Shown here: positions 1 to 5,359 of the stretch, in pieces
How the letters are laid out: every line of letters starts with the position of its first letter
How positions within the stretch are numbered: the first letter of the stretch is position 1
Origin: Chitinophagaceae bacterium
GTDB lineage: Bacteria > Bacteroidota > Bacteroidia > Chitinophagales > Chitinophagaceae
Length of the DNA stretch: 6,205 nucleotides
NCBI GenBank assembly: GCA_030151745.1
Contig: JASLDA010000284.1
Coordinates: forward strand, 1-6,205
Direction of reading: 5' to 3'
Translations under genes and position numbers: made by a program
The notes under the pieces: generated by a model
What the model saw: the letters and a program-made list of their open reading frames with translations, nothing else
What the model was told of the DNA's origin: nothing
Databases searched by the model: none

Positions 1-498
1 CTCAAGCACGAACTCACGCGCCTGCGCACCGGCCGCGCCAGCACGGCCCTGGTCGAAACCCTGAAGGTGAGCTACTACGGCTCGGACGTGCCGATTTCTC
101 AGGTCGCGAACATCGCCGTGGCCGACGCGCGCTCGCTCACGATCACGCCATGGGAAAAGAACATGGTGCAGGCGGTCGAGAAGGCGATCCTCGCTTCCGA
201 CCTCGGCCTGACGCCGACCACCGCCGGCACCGTGATCCGCCTCAACCTGCCCCCGCTCACCGAAGAGCGCCGTAAGGAGCTGGTAAAGCGCGTGAACGTG
301 GAAGGGGAGAATGCCCGGGTATCCATCCGCAACATCCGCCGCGACAGCATCGAGCAGGTGAAGAAAATGCAGAAGGACGGCCTCAGCGAGGACGTGGCCA
401 AGGAAGCGGAAGCCCGCATCCAGGGAATTACCGATAAAAATATCGTCCAGGTCGAATCTCACCTGAAGGATAAGGAGAAAGATATTATGACTATCTGA
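1..498 (+). CDS. frr: Ribosome recycling factor, 5'-truncated by the window edge
   Basis: RRF works in the cytoplasm with EF-G to split the post-termination ribosome so that subunits can be reused. Frame 1 is open from the first base to the TGA at 496-498 and gives 165 residues. Aligned by eye with the 185-residue E. coli protein, the visible LRTGRAS matches its IRTGRAS, so about 19 N-terminal residues lie outside the window. Other family signatures are AVEKAILASDLGL, the LPPLTEERRKEL stretch that leads into the long helix domain, and the arginine-rich RNIRRD segment, which holds the equivalent of the ribosome-contacting Arg132 of E. coli. The KEKDIMTI ending resembles Bacteroidota RRFs as I remember them. 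The GTG at 67 is an internal valine codon, not the start. A hairpin terminator follows 45 bases after the stop. The assignment is essentially certain; only the start is missing. Confidence 0.97.
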   Translation, partial: LKHELTRLRTGRASTALVETLKVSYYGSDVPISQVANIAVADARSLTITPWEKNMVQAVEKAILASDLGLTPTTAGTVIRLNLPPLTEERRKELVKRVNVEGENARVSIRNIRRDSIEQVKKMQKDGLSEDVAKEAEARIQGITDKNIVQVESHLKDKEKDIMTI

Positions 499-542
499 TC
501 GTGCCCGCGGCTTGCGGGGGCTATGTATCTTCGCACAACTGA

Positions 543-568
543 CAAAAACGCGCTTCGGCGCGTTTTTG
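543..568 (+). terminator. Intrinsic terminator after frr, UUCG tetraloop
   Basis: The arm CAAAAACGCGC (543-553) pairs perfectly over 11 bp with GCGCGTTTTTG (558-568) around a TTCG loop. The stem is closed by C-G, which makes an extra-stable tetraloop. The five T residues that end the 3' arm serve as a short U-tract, and the A-run on the 5' arm gives the mirror signal, so it could act on both strands. It ends 23 bases before the next start codon, so the hydroxylase gene probably has its own promoter or depends on readthrough. Confidence 0.85.
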
Positions 569-591
569 CGTAGCCCGATTGCCGGTACAGC

Positions 592-1485
592 ATGAACGAT
601 TATTACAGCCACATAATCCACCTTCTATCCATACCGATCTACGGTATCATCATCCCGCTCGAGATCGTCCTGAGCCATGTTCACGGCTGGAGGTTCTATA
701 CCTGGAAGCAGACCCTGATAAACGTCTACCTGAACCTGCTGAACGTGGGGGTGGCCCTGCTGCTGCGTGGCGTGGCGCTGGCCGTGCTGATATTCGCCGC
801 GCGGTTCGCGGTCCCGAACCATCTCGGTCCGTTCTGGTACTGGACCCTGCTGTTTCTCGGCGAGGATCTCATGTTCTGGCTGGAGCATTTCGTGGATCAC
901 CGCGTACGCCTGTTCTGGGCGGTTCACGTGACGCATCATTCCTCGCATGAATACAACCTCAGCACGGGCTTCCGCTCTTCCGTGTTCATGCCCTTCTACC
1001 GCTATCTTTATTTCGTGCCGCTGGCGATGCTGGGCTTCGATCCGGTGGATATCTTCTTCATGTACGCCCTTACGCAGACCTATGGCATCCTGGTCCATAC
1101 TCAAAGCGTCGGGCGTCTGCCGCGCTGGATCGAGTATGTGCTTGTGACCCCTTCCCATCACCGTGTCCATCACGCGAGCAATATTCCCTACCTGGATAAG
1201 AATATGGGTATGGTACTCATTATCTGGGACCGGATCTTCGGGACCTTCACCGAGGAGCTGCCAGATGAGCCGCCGGTTTACGGGCTGACCAAGCCGCTGC
1301 CGAACCCGAACCATCCGGTAGAGATCGTAACCCATGAATGGTCGGCCATCGGCAAGGACCTGCGCCGGAGAACGTCCGTCGCCAACAAGCTGCGCTACCT
1401 GTTCAAGCCGCCGGGCTGGAGCCATGACGGCTCGACCCAGACCAGCGAGGAGCTGCAGCGGGAGTGGCGAAAAAGTAATTTATGA
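592..1485 (+). CDS. Fatty acid hydroxylase / sterol desaturase family membrane protein
   Basis: This 297-residue integral membrane protein belongs to the fatty-acid-hydroxylase superfamily, diiron enzymes that use O2 to hydroxylate or desaturate lipids at the membrane. The histidine clusters that bind the two irons are all present: HX3H at His99-His103, HX2HH at His112-His115-His116, and HX2HH at His190-His193-His194, with His119 and His169 as further candidate ligands. The segment WDRIFGTF (212-219) after the last cluster is also typical. Hydrophobic segments lie near residues 7-28, 46-75, 81-98 and 134-168, so the catalytic clusters would face the cytoplasm between membrane hairpins. The soluble tail after about residue 220 is charged. 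The ATG at 592 is chosen because it follows the frr terminator directly and the protein begins at a normal distance from its first membrane segment. No Shine-Dalgarno sequence is evident. The substrate (sterol, fatty acid, carotenoid or ether lipid) cannot be read from sequence, and no lipid-pathway gene lies beside it. Confidence 0.92.
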   Translation: MNDYYSHIIHLLSIPIYGIIIPLEIVLSHVHGWRFYTWKQTLINVYLNLLNVGVALLLRGVALAVLIFAARFAVPNHLGPFWYWTLLFLGEDLMFWLEHFVDHRVRLFWAVHVTHHSSHEYNLSTGFRSSVFMPFYRYLYFVPLAMLGFDPVDIFFMYALTQTYGILVHTQSVGRLPRWIEYVLVTPSHHRVHHASNIPYLDKNMGMVLIIWDRIFGTFTEELPDEPPVYGLTKPLPNPNHPVEIVTHEWSAIGKDLRRRTSVANKLRYLFKPPGWSHDGSTQTSEELQREWRKSNL

Positions 1486-1521
1486 TGCTTTTTGCAGGTC
1501 CGGTGCCGTTTATCGTGGATA

Positions 1522-1548
1522 AGGGCCGACCTTGCAGGCGCCGGCCCT
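1522..1548 (+). terminator. Weak stem-loop between hydroxylase and small secreted ORF
   Basis: AGGGCCG (1522-1528) pairs with CGGCCCT (1542-1548) around a 13-base loop. The 7-bp stem is GC-rich, but no T-run follows, so termination is only a possibility. It is the sole structured element in the 97-base gap 1486-1582. Confidence 0.3.
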
Positions 1549-1572
1549 GAGCTTTCGACTGCTCAGCCGCGC

Positions 1573-1579
1573 AGGAAGA
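1573..1579 (+). promoter_or_regulatory. Shine-Dalgarno-like site for the small secreted ORF
   Basis: AGGAAGA ends three bases before the ATG at 1583, and its AGGA core sits about six bases before it. It decides the start in favour of 1583 over the upstream TTG at 1532. Strong Shine-Dalgarno sequences are not general in Bacteroidota, so its weight is moderate. Confidence 0.4.
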
Positions 1580-1582
1580 AGC

Positions 1583-1966
1583 ATGCAAGCCCTGAAGCTC
1601 ATACCGCGCACCTTGCTGGCAGCATTGCTGCTGGTCCTGCAGCTATGCCCCGGCCAGGCCGGGGCCGAAGCGCAGCGGGCGCTGGTCAGGCATGAGGGGG
1701 CCGCCCTCGCTCAGCGCCCCGGGCTCCGGGCCGGGGATGCCGTGCTGCAAACCGCGCTGCCGGGGGCCACGACGGCATTCCGGCGCGGCGACGAAGGCTC
1801 TCCGCATGGCCCGGGCGCGCCTTCCGGCGCCGGGGTCCTCCCTGATCCGCTTCCGCCCCTGCAGGCATATCGTGCCGGACGCGGGCAAACCCGGCAGATA
1901 CCCCCGGTACCGGATTTCATCCGCGTGCAGGTGAAGCTGCTGTTCCCCAAGCATTGGTTCTGGTAA
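1583..1966 (+). CDS. Small putative secreted protein, unknown family
   Basis: The ORF encodes 127 residues that I do not recognise. The N-terminus looks like a Sec signal peptide: Lys5 and Arg9, a leucine-rich core at about residues 11-21, then a small-residue site AGA-E with probable cleavage after Ala28. Cys22 sits in LQLC, a poor lipobox, so a lipoprotein is less likely. The mature part is rich in Gly, Pro, Ala and Arg with no evident domain. It ends in the more structured, amphipathic FIRVQVKLLFPKHWFW. The start at 1583 is preferred over the upstream in-frame TTG at 1532 because AGGAAGA (1573-1579) sits at ribosome-binding distance and the signal peptide begins there. The stop lies 14 bases before a perfect palindrome, as expected of a real transcription unit. 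Against it, the composition is low-complexity and GC-rich, and other frames here are also open, so it could be spurious or a degraded gene. Confidence 0.5.
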   Translation: MQALKLIPRTLLAALLLVLQLCPGQAGAEAQRALVRHEGAALAQRPGLRAGDAVLQTALPGATTAFRRGDEGSPHGPGAPSGAGVLPDPLPPLQAYRAGRGQTRQIPPVPDFIRVQVKLLFPKHWFW

Positions 1967-1980
1967 GCTATGAATCGTGG

Positions 1981-2012
1981 CGAAAGCTCCGCGCCCGGGC
2001 GCGGAGCTTTCG
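1981..2012. terminator. Perfect 32-bp palindrome, likely bidirectional terminator
   Basis: CGAAAGCTCCGCGCCC (1981-1996) is followed directly by its exact reverse complement (1997-2012), with no spacer. As RNA it would fold into a very stable GC-rich hairpin with a loop of about four bases from the CCCGGG centre. The arms start with GAAAG and end with CTTTC, giving short A and T flanks typical of bidirectional terminators. It sits between the stop at 1966 and the start at 2054. A dyad operator is possible, but the length and GC content favour termination. Confidence 0.7.
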
Positions 2013-2038
2013 CATGCCCATGCATCAACATTCATTTG
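2009..2038 (+). promoter_or_regulatory. Possible Bacteroidota-type promoter for the 178-residue membrane protein
   Basis: TTCATTTG (2031-2038) resembles the Bacteroidota -7 element TAnnTTTG with one mismatch. The -33 position, about 22 bases upstream, has TTTCG and not a clean TTG. Initiation here would fall just after the palindrome and leave a leader of about 10-14 bases before the ATG at 2054. Short leaders are plausible in this phylum, but the match is weak. Confidence 0.22.
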
Positions 2039-2053
2039 CCAAAACCAACAACC

Positions 2054-2590
2054 ATGCTTCATTCTCTGATAATAGCGGCAGCCATACTTGCCGGTCTTGC
2101 CATTCTCGTATACATGCTTATTTCAATCACGCGCAGACAGCAGCGCCGGAGACAGGAGCGGCTGCGCAATACGCTCGGCGTCCTGCTGCTGCAGCATCGG
2201 CTGCAGCCGGACCGGACGGACGAGTTCCCGCACCGCATCCTGGCGCTGGACACGGGCCGCCGGATGCTGGCTTTTGCTCAACACGACGAAAGCCTGCCGA
2301 CGCTGGCCGTCGACCTGGACGAAATCTCCGACTGCCGGCTCTGGAAGGAAAGCAAGGGCATGACCTTCACGGGAAGCAACCCGCTGGGCAGGACTCCCGA
2401 GCATGTCTCGGCCATCGGACTGGTCATCATTCGCCCGAACCAGGAATTGATAAAGATCCCGCTGTACACGGAGATCCTTGACGGTATCGGCGAACGCCAG
2501 CGCCTCGAAGAAGTGGCGGAAGAATGGCGCCTCCGCATCCTGGCCCTGTGCTCCTCCGGGCGGTCGCTCCGGTCGGCAGGCCAGGCATAG
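2054..2590 (+). CDS. Single-pass membrane-anchored protein of unknown function
   Basis: The product has 178 residues and I do not recognise a named family. One strongly hydrophobic segment (residues 4-25) is followed at once by a very basic stretch (27-38, TRRQQRRRQERLR region), so by the positive-inside rule the rest faces the cytoplasm. The soluble part (about 45-165) alternates predicted strands and ends in a helix. The pattern ILALDTGRRMLAFAQ followed by LAVDLDEISDCRLW resembles short beta-rich, PH-like modules seen in Bacteroidota proteins; this is inference from the pattern only. The start at 2054 is chosen over the in-frame ATG at 1970 because the latter would translate through the 32-bp palindrome and put a Gly/Pro/Arg-rich stretch before the membrane anchor. 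The ATG follows an A/C-rich leader (CCAACAACC). A hairpin follows 13 bases after the stop, so the gene looks monocistronic. Confidence 0.85.
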   Translation: MLHSLIIAAAILAGLAILVYMLISITRRQQRRRQERLRNTLGVLLLQHRLQPDRTDEFPHRILALDTGRRMLAFAQHDESLPTLAVDLDEISDCRLWKESKGMTFTGSNPLGRTPEHVSAIGLVIIRPNQELIKIPLYTEILDGIGERQRLEEVAEEWRLRILALCSSGRSLRSAGQA

Positions 2591-2603
2591 GAAGGCCGCT
2601 GCC

Positions 2604-2640
2604 GGGGTATTGGCCGTGGCGATTCAACGGCCGATACCCC
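2604..2640 (+). terminator. 14-bp hairpin after the 178-residue membrane protein gene
   Basis: GGGGTATTGGCCGT (2604-2617) pairs with ACGGCCGATACCCC (2627-2640) over 14 positions with a single T-G wobble and a 9-base loop. No T-tract follows, so it may end transcription inefficiently or act as a 3' end stabiliser. It lies between the stop at 2590 and the likely promoter of the next gene, which argues against translation of the next protein from the ATG at 2524. Confidence 0.6.
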
Positions 2641-2652
2641 TCGGGCGGGCAC

Positions 2653-4101
2653 TTGCAAATATCCCTGAGATTCGTTCGCGTTGCGATATATTTCTATATT
2701 GCGGCGCTTCAGCAAAAAAGGCCGGCAACCGTTATCCGTAGTCAACCCAACCGACCAGCTGGTCTCGTTTCCGCGCTTAGCCTCTGGCTCAGTGCCGCGC
2801 TGCTGATCCTGATCGTTTTCAATCGCTTCAACTGGCGGGAAAACACCGCCCTGCAATGGGATCAGTCGGGTTATTACATCTACCTGCCGGCGGCGTTCAT
2901 CTACCAGGATATCGATCGCTATGCCTTCTACCCGGAGCTCAACCGGCGTTGCCAGCTTGCCCCCGGCAGCGATTACTACGCGCTCTACCTCCAGGCTGAG
3001 ACCGGCCGGAGGCTCAATAAATATCCGATCGGCGTCTCTCTTTTTCATGCACCGTTCTTCCTGGCCGCGCATGCGGTCACGAAGGCATTCACCCATTATC
3101 CCCCGGACGGGTTCAGTCCGCCGTACCGGCTCTTTATCTGCCTGGGGACGGTGTTCTGGAGCCTGGGAGGGCTTTGGCTGCTCCGGGCAATGCTGCGCCG
3201 CTATTTCAGCGACGGGATCACCGCCGTATGCCTGCTCCTGCTGCTGTTCGCTACGAACCTTTACAACTACACGGCCTTCGATCCCGGGATGAGCCATACT
3301 TACTCGTTCTTCCTGTTTGCCGCCGCCCTGTTTCTGGCCGATCGCTGGTCCCGGCTGGGGCGGGGATCGGACCTGGCCCTGCTGGGGCTGGCAAGCGGGC
3401 TCATAGTGATCGTGCGTCCCCTGAACGTGCTGCTGCTGCCGCTGCTGCTGATCTGGCAGCCGGGGAGCGACCGGGTCCGGAATCCCTTTACCCTGCTGCG
3501 GCACCGGCTACCGGCTTTCGCTGCGGCGCTCCTGCTTTTCGGCTGCGCGCTCCTGATCCAGTGCGCGTATTGGAAGTATGCTTCCGGGCACTGGGTGCAT
3601 TATTCCTACGAAGGCGAAGGCTTCGATTTTCGCCATCCCAGGATCATAGACGGCCTGCTCAGCTATCGCAAAGGCTGGTTCGTCTATACGCCGCTGGCCC
3701 TTTTCGCTATCCTGGGACTGATTCCGCTGGGATGGAAACGGCCCTGGATCGCGGGCGGCATCGCCGCTTACCTGGCGCTCGTGATTTACGCGGCCTTCAG
3801 CTGGCATCAATGGTATTATGGCGGCAGCTTCGGTTGCCGGGTGCTGATCGAATCGCTGGCGGTGCTGAGCCTGCCGCTTGCCTGCCTGATCGCCTGGCTG
3901 TCGAAGTCGCCGAGGCTCGTTCGGCTCGCCGGCAGCCTGCTGCTGGGGCTTTGCCTTGCGCTGAATACCTGGCAGACCTACCAGTTCAATATCGCGATGA
4001 TCCCGACGGACGGCAACACGAAAGAATGGTACTGGCGGGCCTTCTTCAAGCTCGAGAAGACGCCGGAAGACGAAGCGCTGTTCCGGAAAATCGTAAGATA
4101 G
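2653..4101 (+). CDS. Polytopic GT-C-like (putative glycosyltransferase) membrane protein
   Basis: This is a large multi-pass membrane protein of about 483 residues from the TTG at 2653, with roughly 9-11 hydrophobic segments. It resembles GT-C fold enzymes of the PMT/ArnT (family 39) type, which use polyprenyl-phosphate sugars outside the inner membrane. A first membrane segment (about 2761-2822) is followed by a loop with QWDQSGYYIYLP (2854-2889), whose Asp is where GT-C enzymes carry their catalytic acid. Later come SYRKGWFVYTP (3661-3693) and WHQWYYGGSFGCR (3802-3840), which I recall as conserved in a Bacteroidota membrane family. The C-terminus, NTKEWYWRAFF and onward, is soluble. Donor and acceptor are unknown, and no O-antigen or lipid A genes adjoin it. 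The start is doubtful: the only in-frame ATG (2524) overlaps the preceding gene by 67 bases and reads through the 2604-2640 hairpin as Pro/Arg-rich sequence. TTG 2653 lies upstream of the candidate promoter, and no ATG, GTG or TTG exists in frame between it and the first membrane segment. Confidence 0.82.
   Translation: MQISLRFVRVAIYFYIAALQQKRPATVIRSQPNRPAGLVSALSLWLSAALLILIVFNRFNWRENTALQWDQSGYYIYLPAAFIYQDIDRYAFYPELNRRCQLAPGSDYYALYLQAETGRRLNKYPIGVSLFHAPFFLAAHAVTKAFTHYPPDGFSPPYRLFICLGTVFWSLGGLWLLRAMLRRYFSDGITAVCLLLLLFATNLYNYTAFDPGMSHTYSFFLFAAALFLADRWSRLGRGSDLALLGLASGLIVIVRPLNVLLLPLLLIWQPGSDRVRNPFTLLRHRLPAFAAALLLFGCALLIQCAYWKYASGHWVHYSYEGEGFDFRHPRIIDGLLSYRKGWFVYTPLALFAILGLIPLGWKRPWIAGGIAAYLALVIYAAFSWHQWYYGGSFGCRVLIESLAVLSLPLACLIAWLSKSPRLVRLAGSLLLGLCLALNTWQTYQFNIAMIPTDGNTKEWYWRAFFKLEKTPEDEALFRKIVR
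2665..2694 (+). promoter_or_regulatory. Candidate promoter in AT-rich island upstream of the GT-C-like gene
   Basis: TATATTTC (2687-2694) matches the Bacteroidota -7 consensus TAnnTTTG except for the last base. CTG at 2665-2667 stands 19 bases upstream, where TTG is expected. The 25 bases around 2676-2700 are markedly AT-rich against a GC-rich background, as promoters often are. Initiation would be near 2698-2702, downstream of every in-frame ATG or TTG available to the following gene, which creates the start-codon puzzle noted for that gene. Confidence 0.35.
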
Positions 4102-4126
4102 GGAGCAGGCTGCCCTGCCTGCTCCC
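4101..4126. terminator. Bidirectional terminator between convergent genes
   Basis: GGGAGCAGGC (4101-4110) pairs perfectly with GCCTGCTCCC (4117-4126) around TGCCCT. It starts on the last base of the GT-C-like gene's TAG and ends 15 bases before the stop of the convergent adaptor gene. No long T-run is present on either side. Placement between two converging stops suggests it serves both transcripts. Confidence 0.7.
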
Positions 4127-4141
4127 TCCTGCATCGGTTCC

Positions 4142-5359
4142 TCAGTGCTCGTGCTCGCCGCCGTTGGTTTGCATCGCCATGAGGAAGAAAGCGCCCTTGA
4201 CGGCGATCTTCGCACCGGACGGCAGTTCCTGCAAAGGATGCACCTCCGTATAGCCCAGGTCCGAGATGCCTTTCACGACCTGCCGCTTCTCGAAGGCCAG
4301 CTTACCGTCCGGCCTGCTGCCTTCCTGCAGCACGAAGATGTAGTCCTTGCCTTCGGCGGAGGCGATCGCCTCGTCGGGGACGGCAGGGCTGAGCTTCTCG
4401 CCCAGGCTGATGCGCGCCGTTACGGCCATGCCTTCGATCAGGCCCTGGCGGTCGTTGATCACGTGCGCATGCACGGGGACCGCTTTGGTCTCGTCGGCGA
4501 AGGCAGTGCCGATGGAGAATATCTCGGCGTCGTACTCCTTACCCGGCGCATTGGTGAGAGTGAAGTGTATGCGCTGCCCCTTCGCCAGCTGCGGCAGGTC
4601 GCGCTCGTAGACAAACAGGTCCAGGTGCAGTTCGGAATTGTTGATGATCTCGGCAACCGGTTCGGCCGCCGTTATCGATGAGCCGATCTCCGCTTTGATC
4701 CCGGAGATATTCCCGCTGATCGGGGACCGGAGCTCCAGCGCTGCGCTTGGGCTGCCGCTGCGGACACCCAGCGCTTCGAGCTGCCGGCTCAGCGCCTGCC
4801 GCCTGGCCTGGAGCCCGCTCAGCTCGGATTGGGCCTTCTGCACGTTCTTCAGCGGGGCGGCGTTCCCGTCGTAAAGCTCCTGCTGCCGGCCCAGCTCCTG
4901 CCGGGCAAAGCGAAGCTGCGCTTCGATGCCGATCAGCTCCTGCTGCAGCCCGGCGAGCTCGGTATTGGCGATCGTGCCGATCAGCTGTCCCTTGCGCACG
5001 GCTTGCCCGGGCTGGATATAGAGCTCCTTCAGTATGCCGCCGCTGAGCGAGGTCACCAGCGCCTTATTCTGCGCAGGTACGGCAAGATGCCCGCTTACGC
5101 TGAGGGCGCTGCTGAGATTCTTTTCCTCGATCGTCCCGGTCTCGATGCCGGCGGCCCGCATCTGTTCCGGGCGAACGGCAAAAAGCTCCTCCTCGTTCCC
5201 GTGATCATGCGGCGCTTCGGAATGGTCCGGCGTTTCGGGATGCCCCTGTTTGTCGCCGCTGCAGGCGCCGGCCAGCAGCAGTTGGGAGCTAAGTACGCAA
5301 AGGGACAGCAGCCGTCGCAGGCTGTAGTTCGGTCGAGATGAATATGGGTGCGGACTCAT
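4142..5359 (-). CDS. RND efflux periplasmic adaptor lipoprotein, CzcB/CusB-like
   Basis: The 405-residue membrane fusion protein would link an inner-membrane RND pump to an outer-membrane channel. A signal peptide (basic RR at 15-16, hydrophobic 17-31) ends in LAGAC, with Cys33 as the likely lipidated residue. Next comes a His/Asp/Glu-rich stretch with His40, 46, 51 and 53. Half-lipoyl motifs lie at about 99-132 (GGILKELYIQPGQAV) and 208-240 (RSPISGNISGI), flanking a coiled-coil hairpin at about 134-198. A beta-barrel domain (about 243-318) and a membrane-proximal domain (about 320-395) follow, and the tail ends GGEHEH. Histidines at both ends suggest metal export (Co/Zn/Cd or Cu/Ag); the exact metal is not readable. 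The ATG at 5359 overlaps the TGA of the upstream channel gene as ATGA, with no clear ribosome-binding site, so translation is probably coupled. The length is normal for the family. Confidence 0.93.
   Translation of the reverse strand: MSPHPYSSRPNYSLRRLLSLCVLSSQLLLAGACSGDKQGHPETPDHSEAPHDHGNEEELFAVRPEQMRAAGIETGTIEEKNLSSALSVSGHLAVPAQNKALVTSLSGGILKELYIQPGQAVRKGQLIGTIANTELAGLQQELIGIEAQLRFARQELGRQQELYDGNAAPLKNVQKAQSELSGLQARRQALSRQLEALGVRSGSPSAALELRSPISGNISGIKAEIGSSITAAEPVAEIINNSELHLDLFVYERDLPQLAKGQRIHFTLTNAPGKEYDAEIFSIGTAFADETKAVPVHAHVINDRQGLIEGMAVTARISLGEKLSPAVPDEAIASAEGKDYIFVLQEGSRPDGKLAFEKRQVVKGISDLGYTEVHPLQELPSGAKIAVKGAFFLMAMQTNGGEHEH

Noticed and set aside
625..1425. Open frame of 266 codons on the - strand
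   Set aside because: It is antisense to the hydroxylase, whose histidine motifs make that frame certain. The antisense product is His/Gln/Arg-rich without a domain.
1522..2012. Integron-like or REP-like recombination site from the inverted repeats
   Set aside because: No integrase or transposase, no conserved core site and no second copy is present in the window. The placement fits ordinary terminators.
1970..2053. ATG at 1970 as start of the 178-residue membrane protein
   Set aside because: Translation would run through the palindrome, and the extra 28 residues do not resemble a leader. The ATG at 2054 starts right at the membrane anchor.
1643..2062. Open frame of 139 codons on the - strand opposite the small secreted ORF
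   Set aside because: It passes through the 32-bp palindrome and has no signal peptide, domain or start context, whereas the + strand frame has a signal peptide and a ribosome-binding site.
2524..2652. ATG at 2524 as start of the GT-C-like protein
   Set aside because: It would overlap the preceding gene by 67 bases and add a Pro/Gly/Arg-rich segment encoded through the hairpin at 2604-2640. It is kept only as an alternative.
2278..3504. Long open frame on the - strand (408 codons)
   Set aside because: It lies antisense to the 178-residue protein and the GT-C-like protein, crosses the 2604-2640 hairpin, and its translation is Gln/Pro/Arg-rich with no domain. It is a by-product of GC-rich codon use.
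3174..4253. Open frame of 359 codons on the + strand
   Set aside because: It overlaps the well-supported GT-C-like gene in another frame, runs through the 4101-4126 terminator into the convergent adaptor gene, and reads as Ala/Arg/Pro-rich low-complexity sequence.
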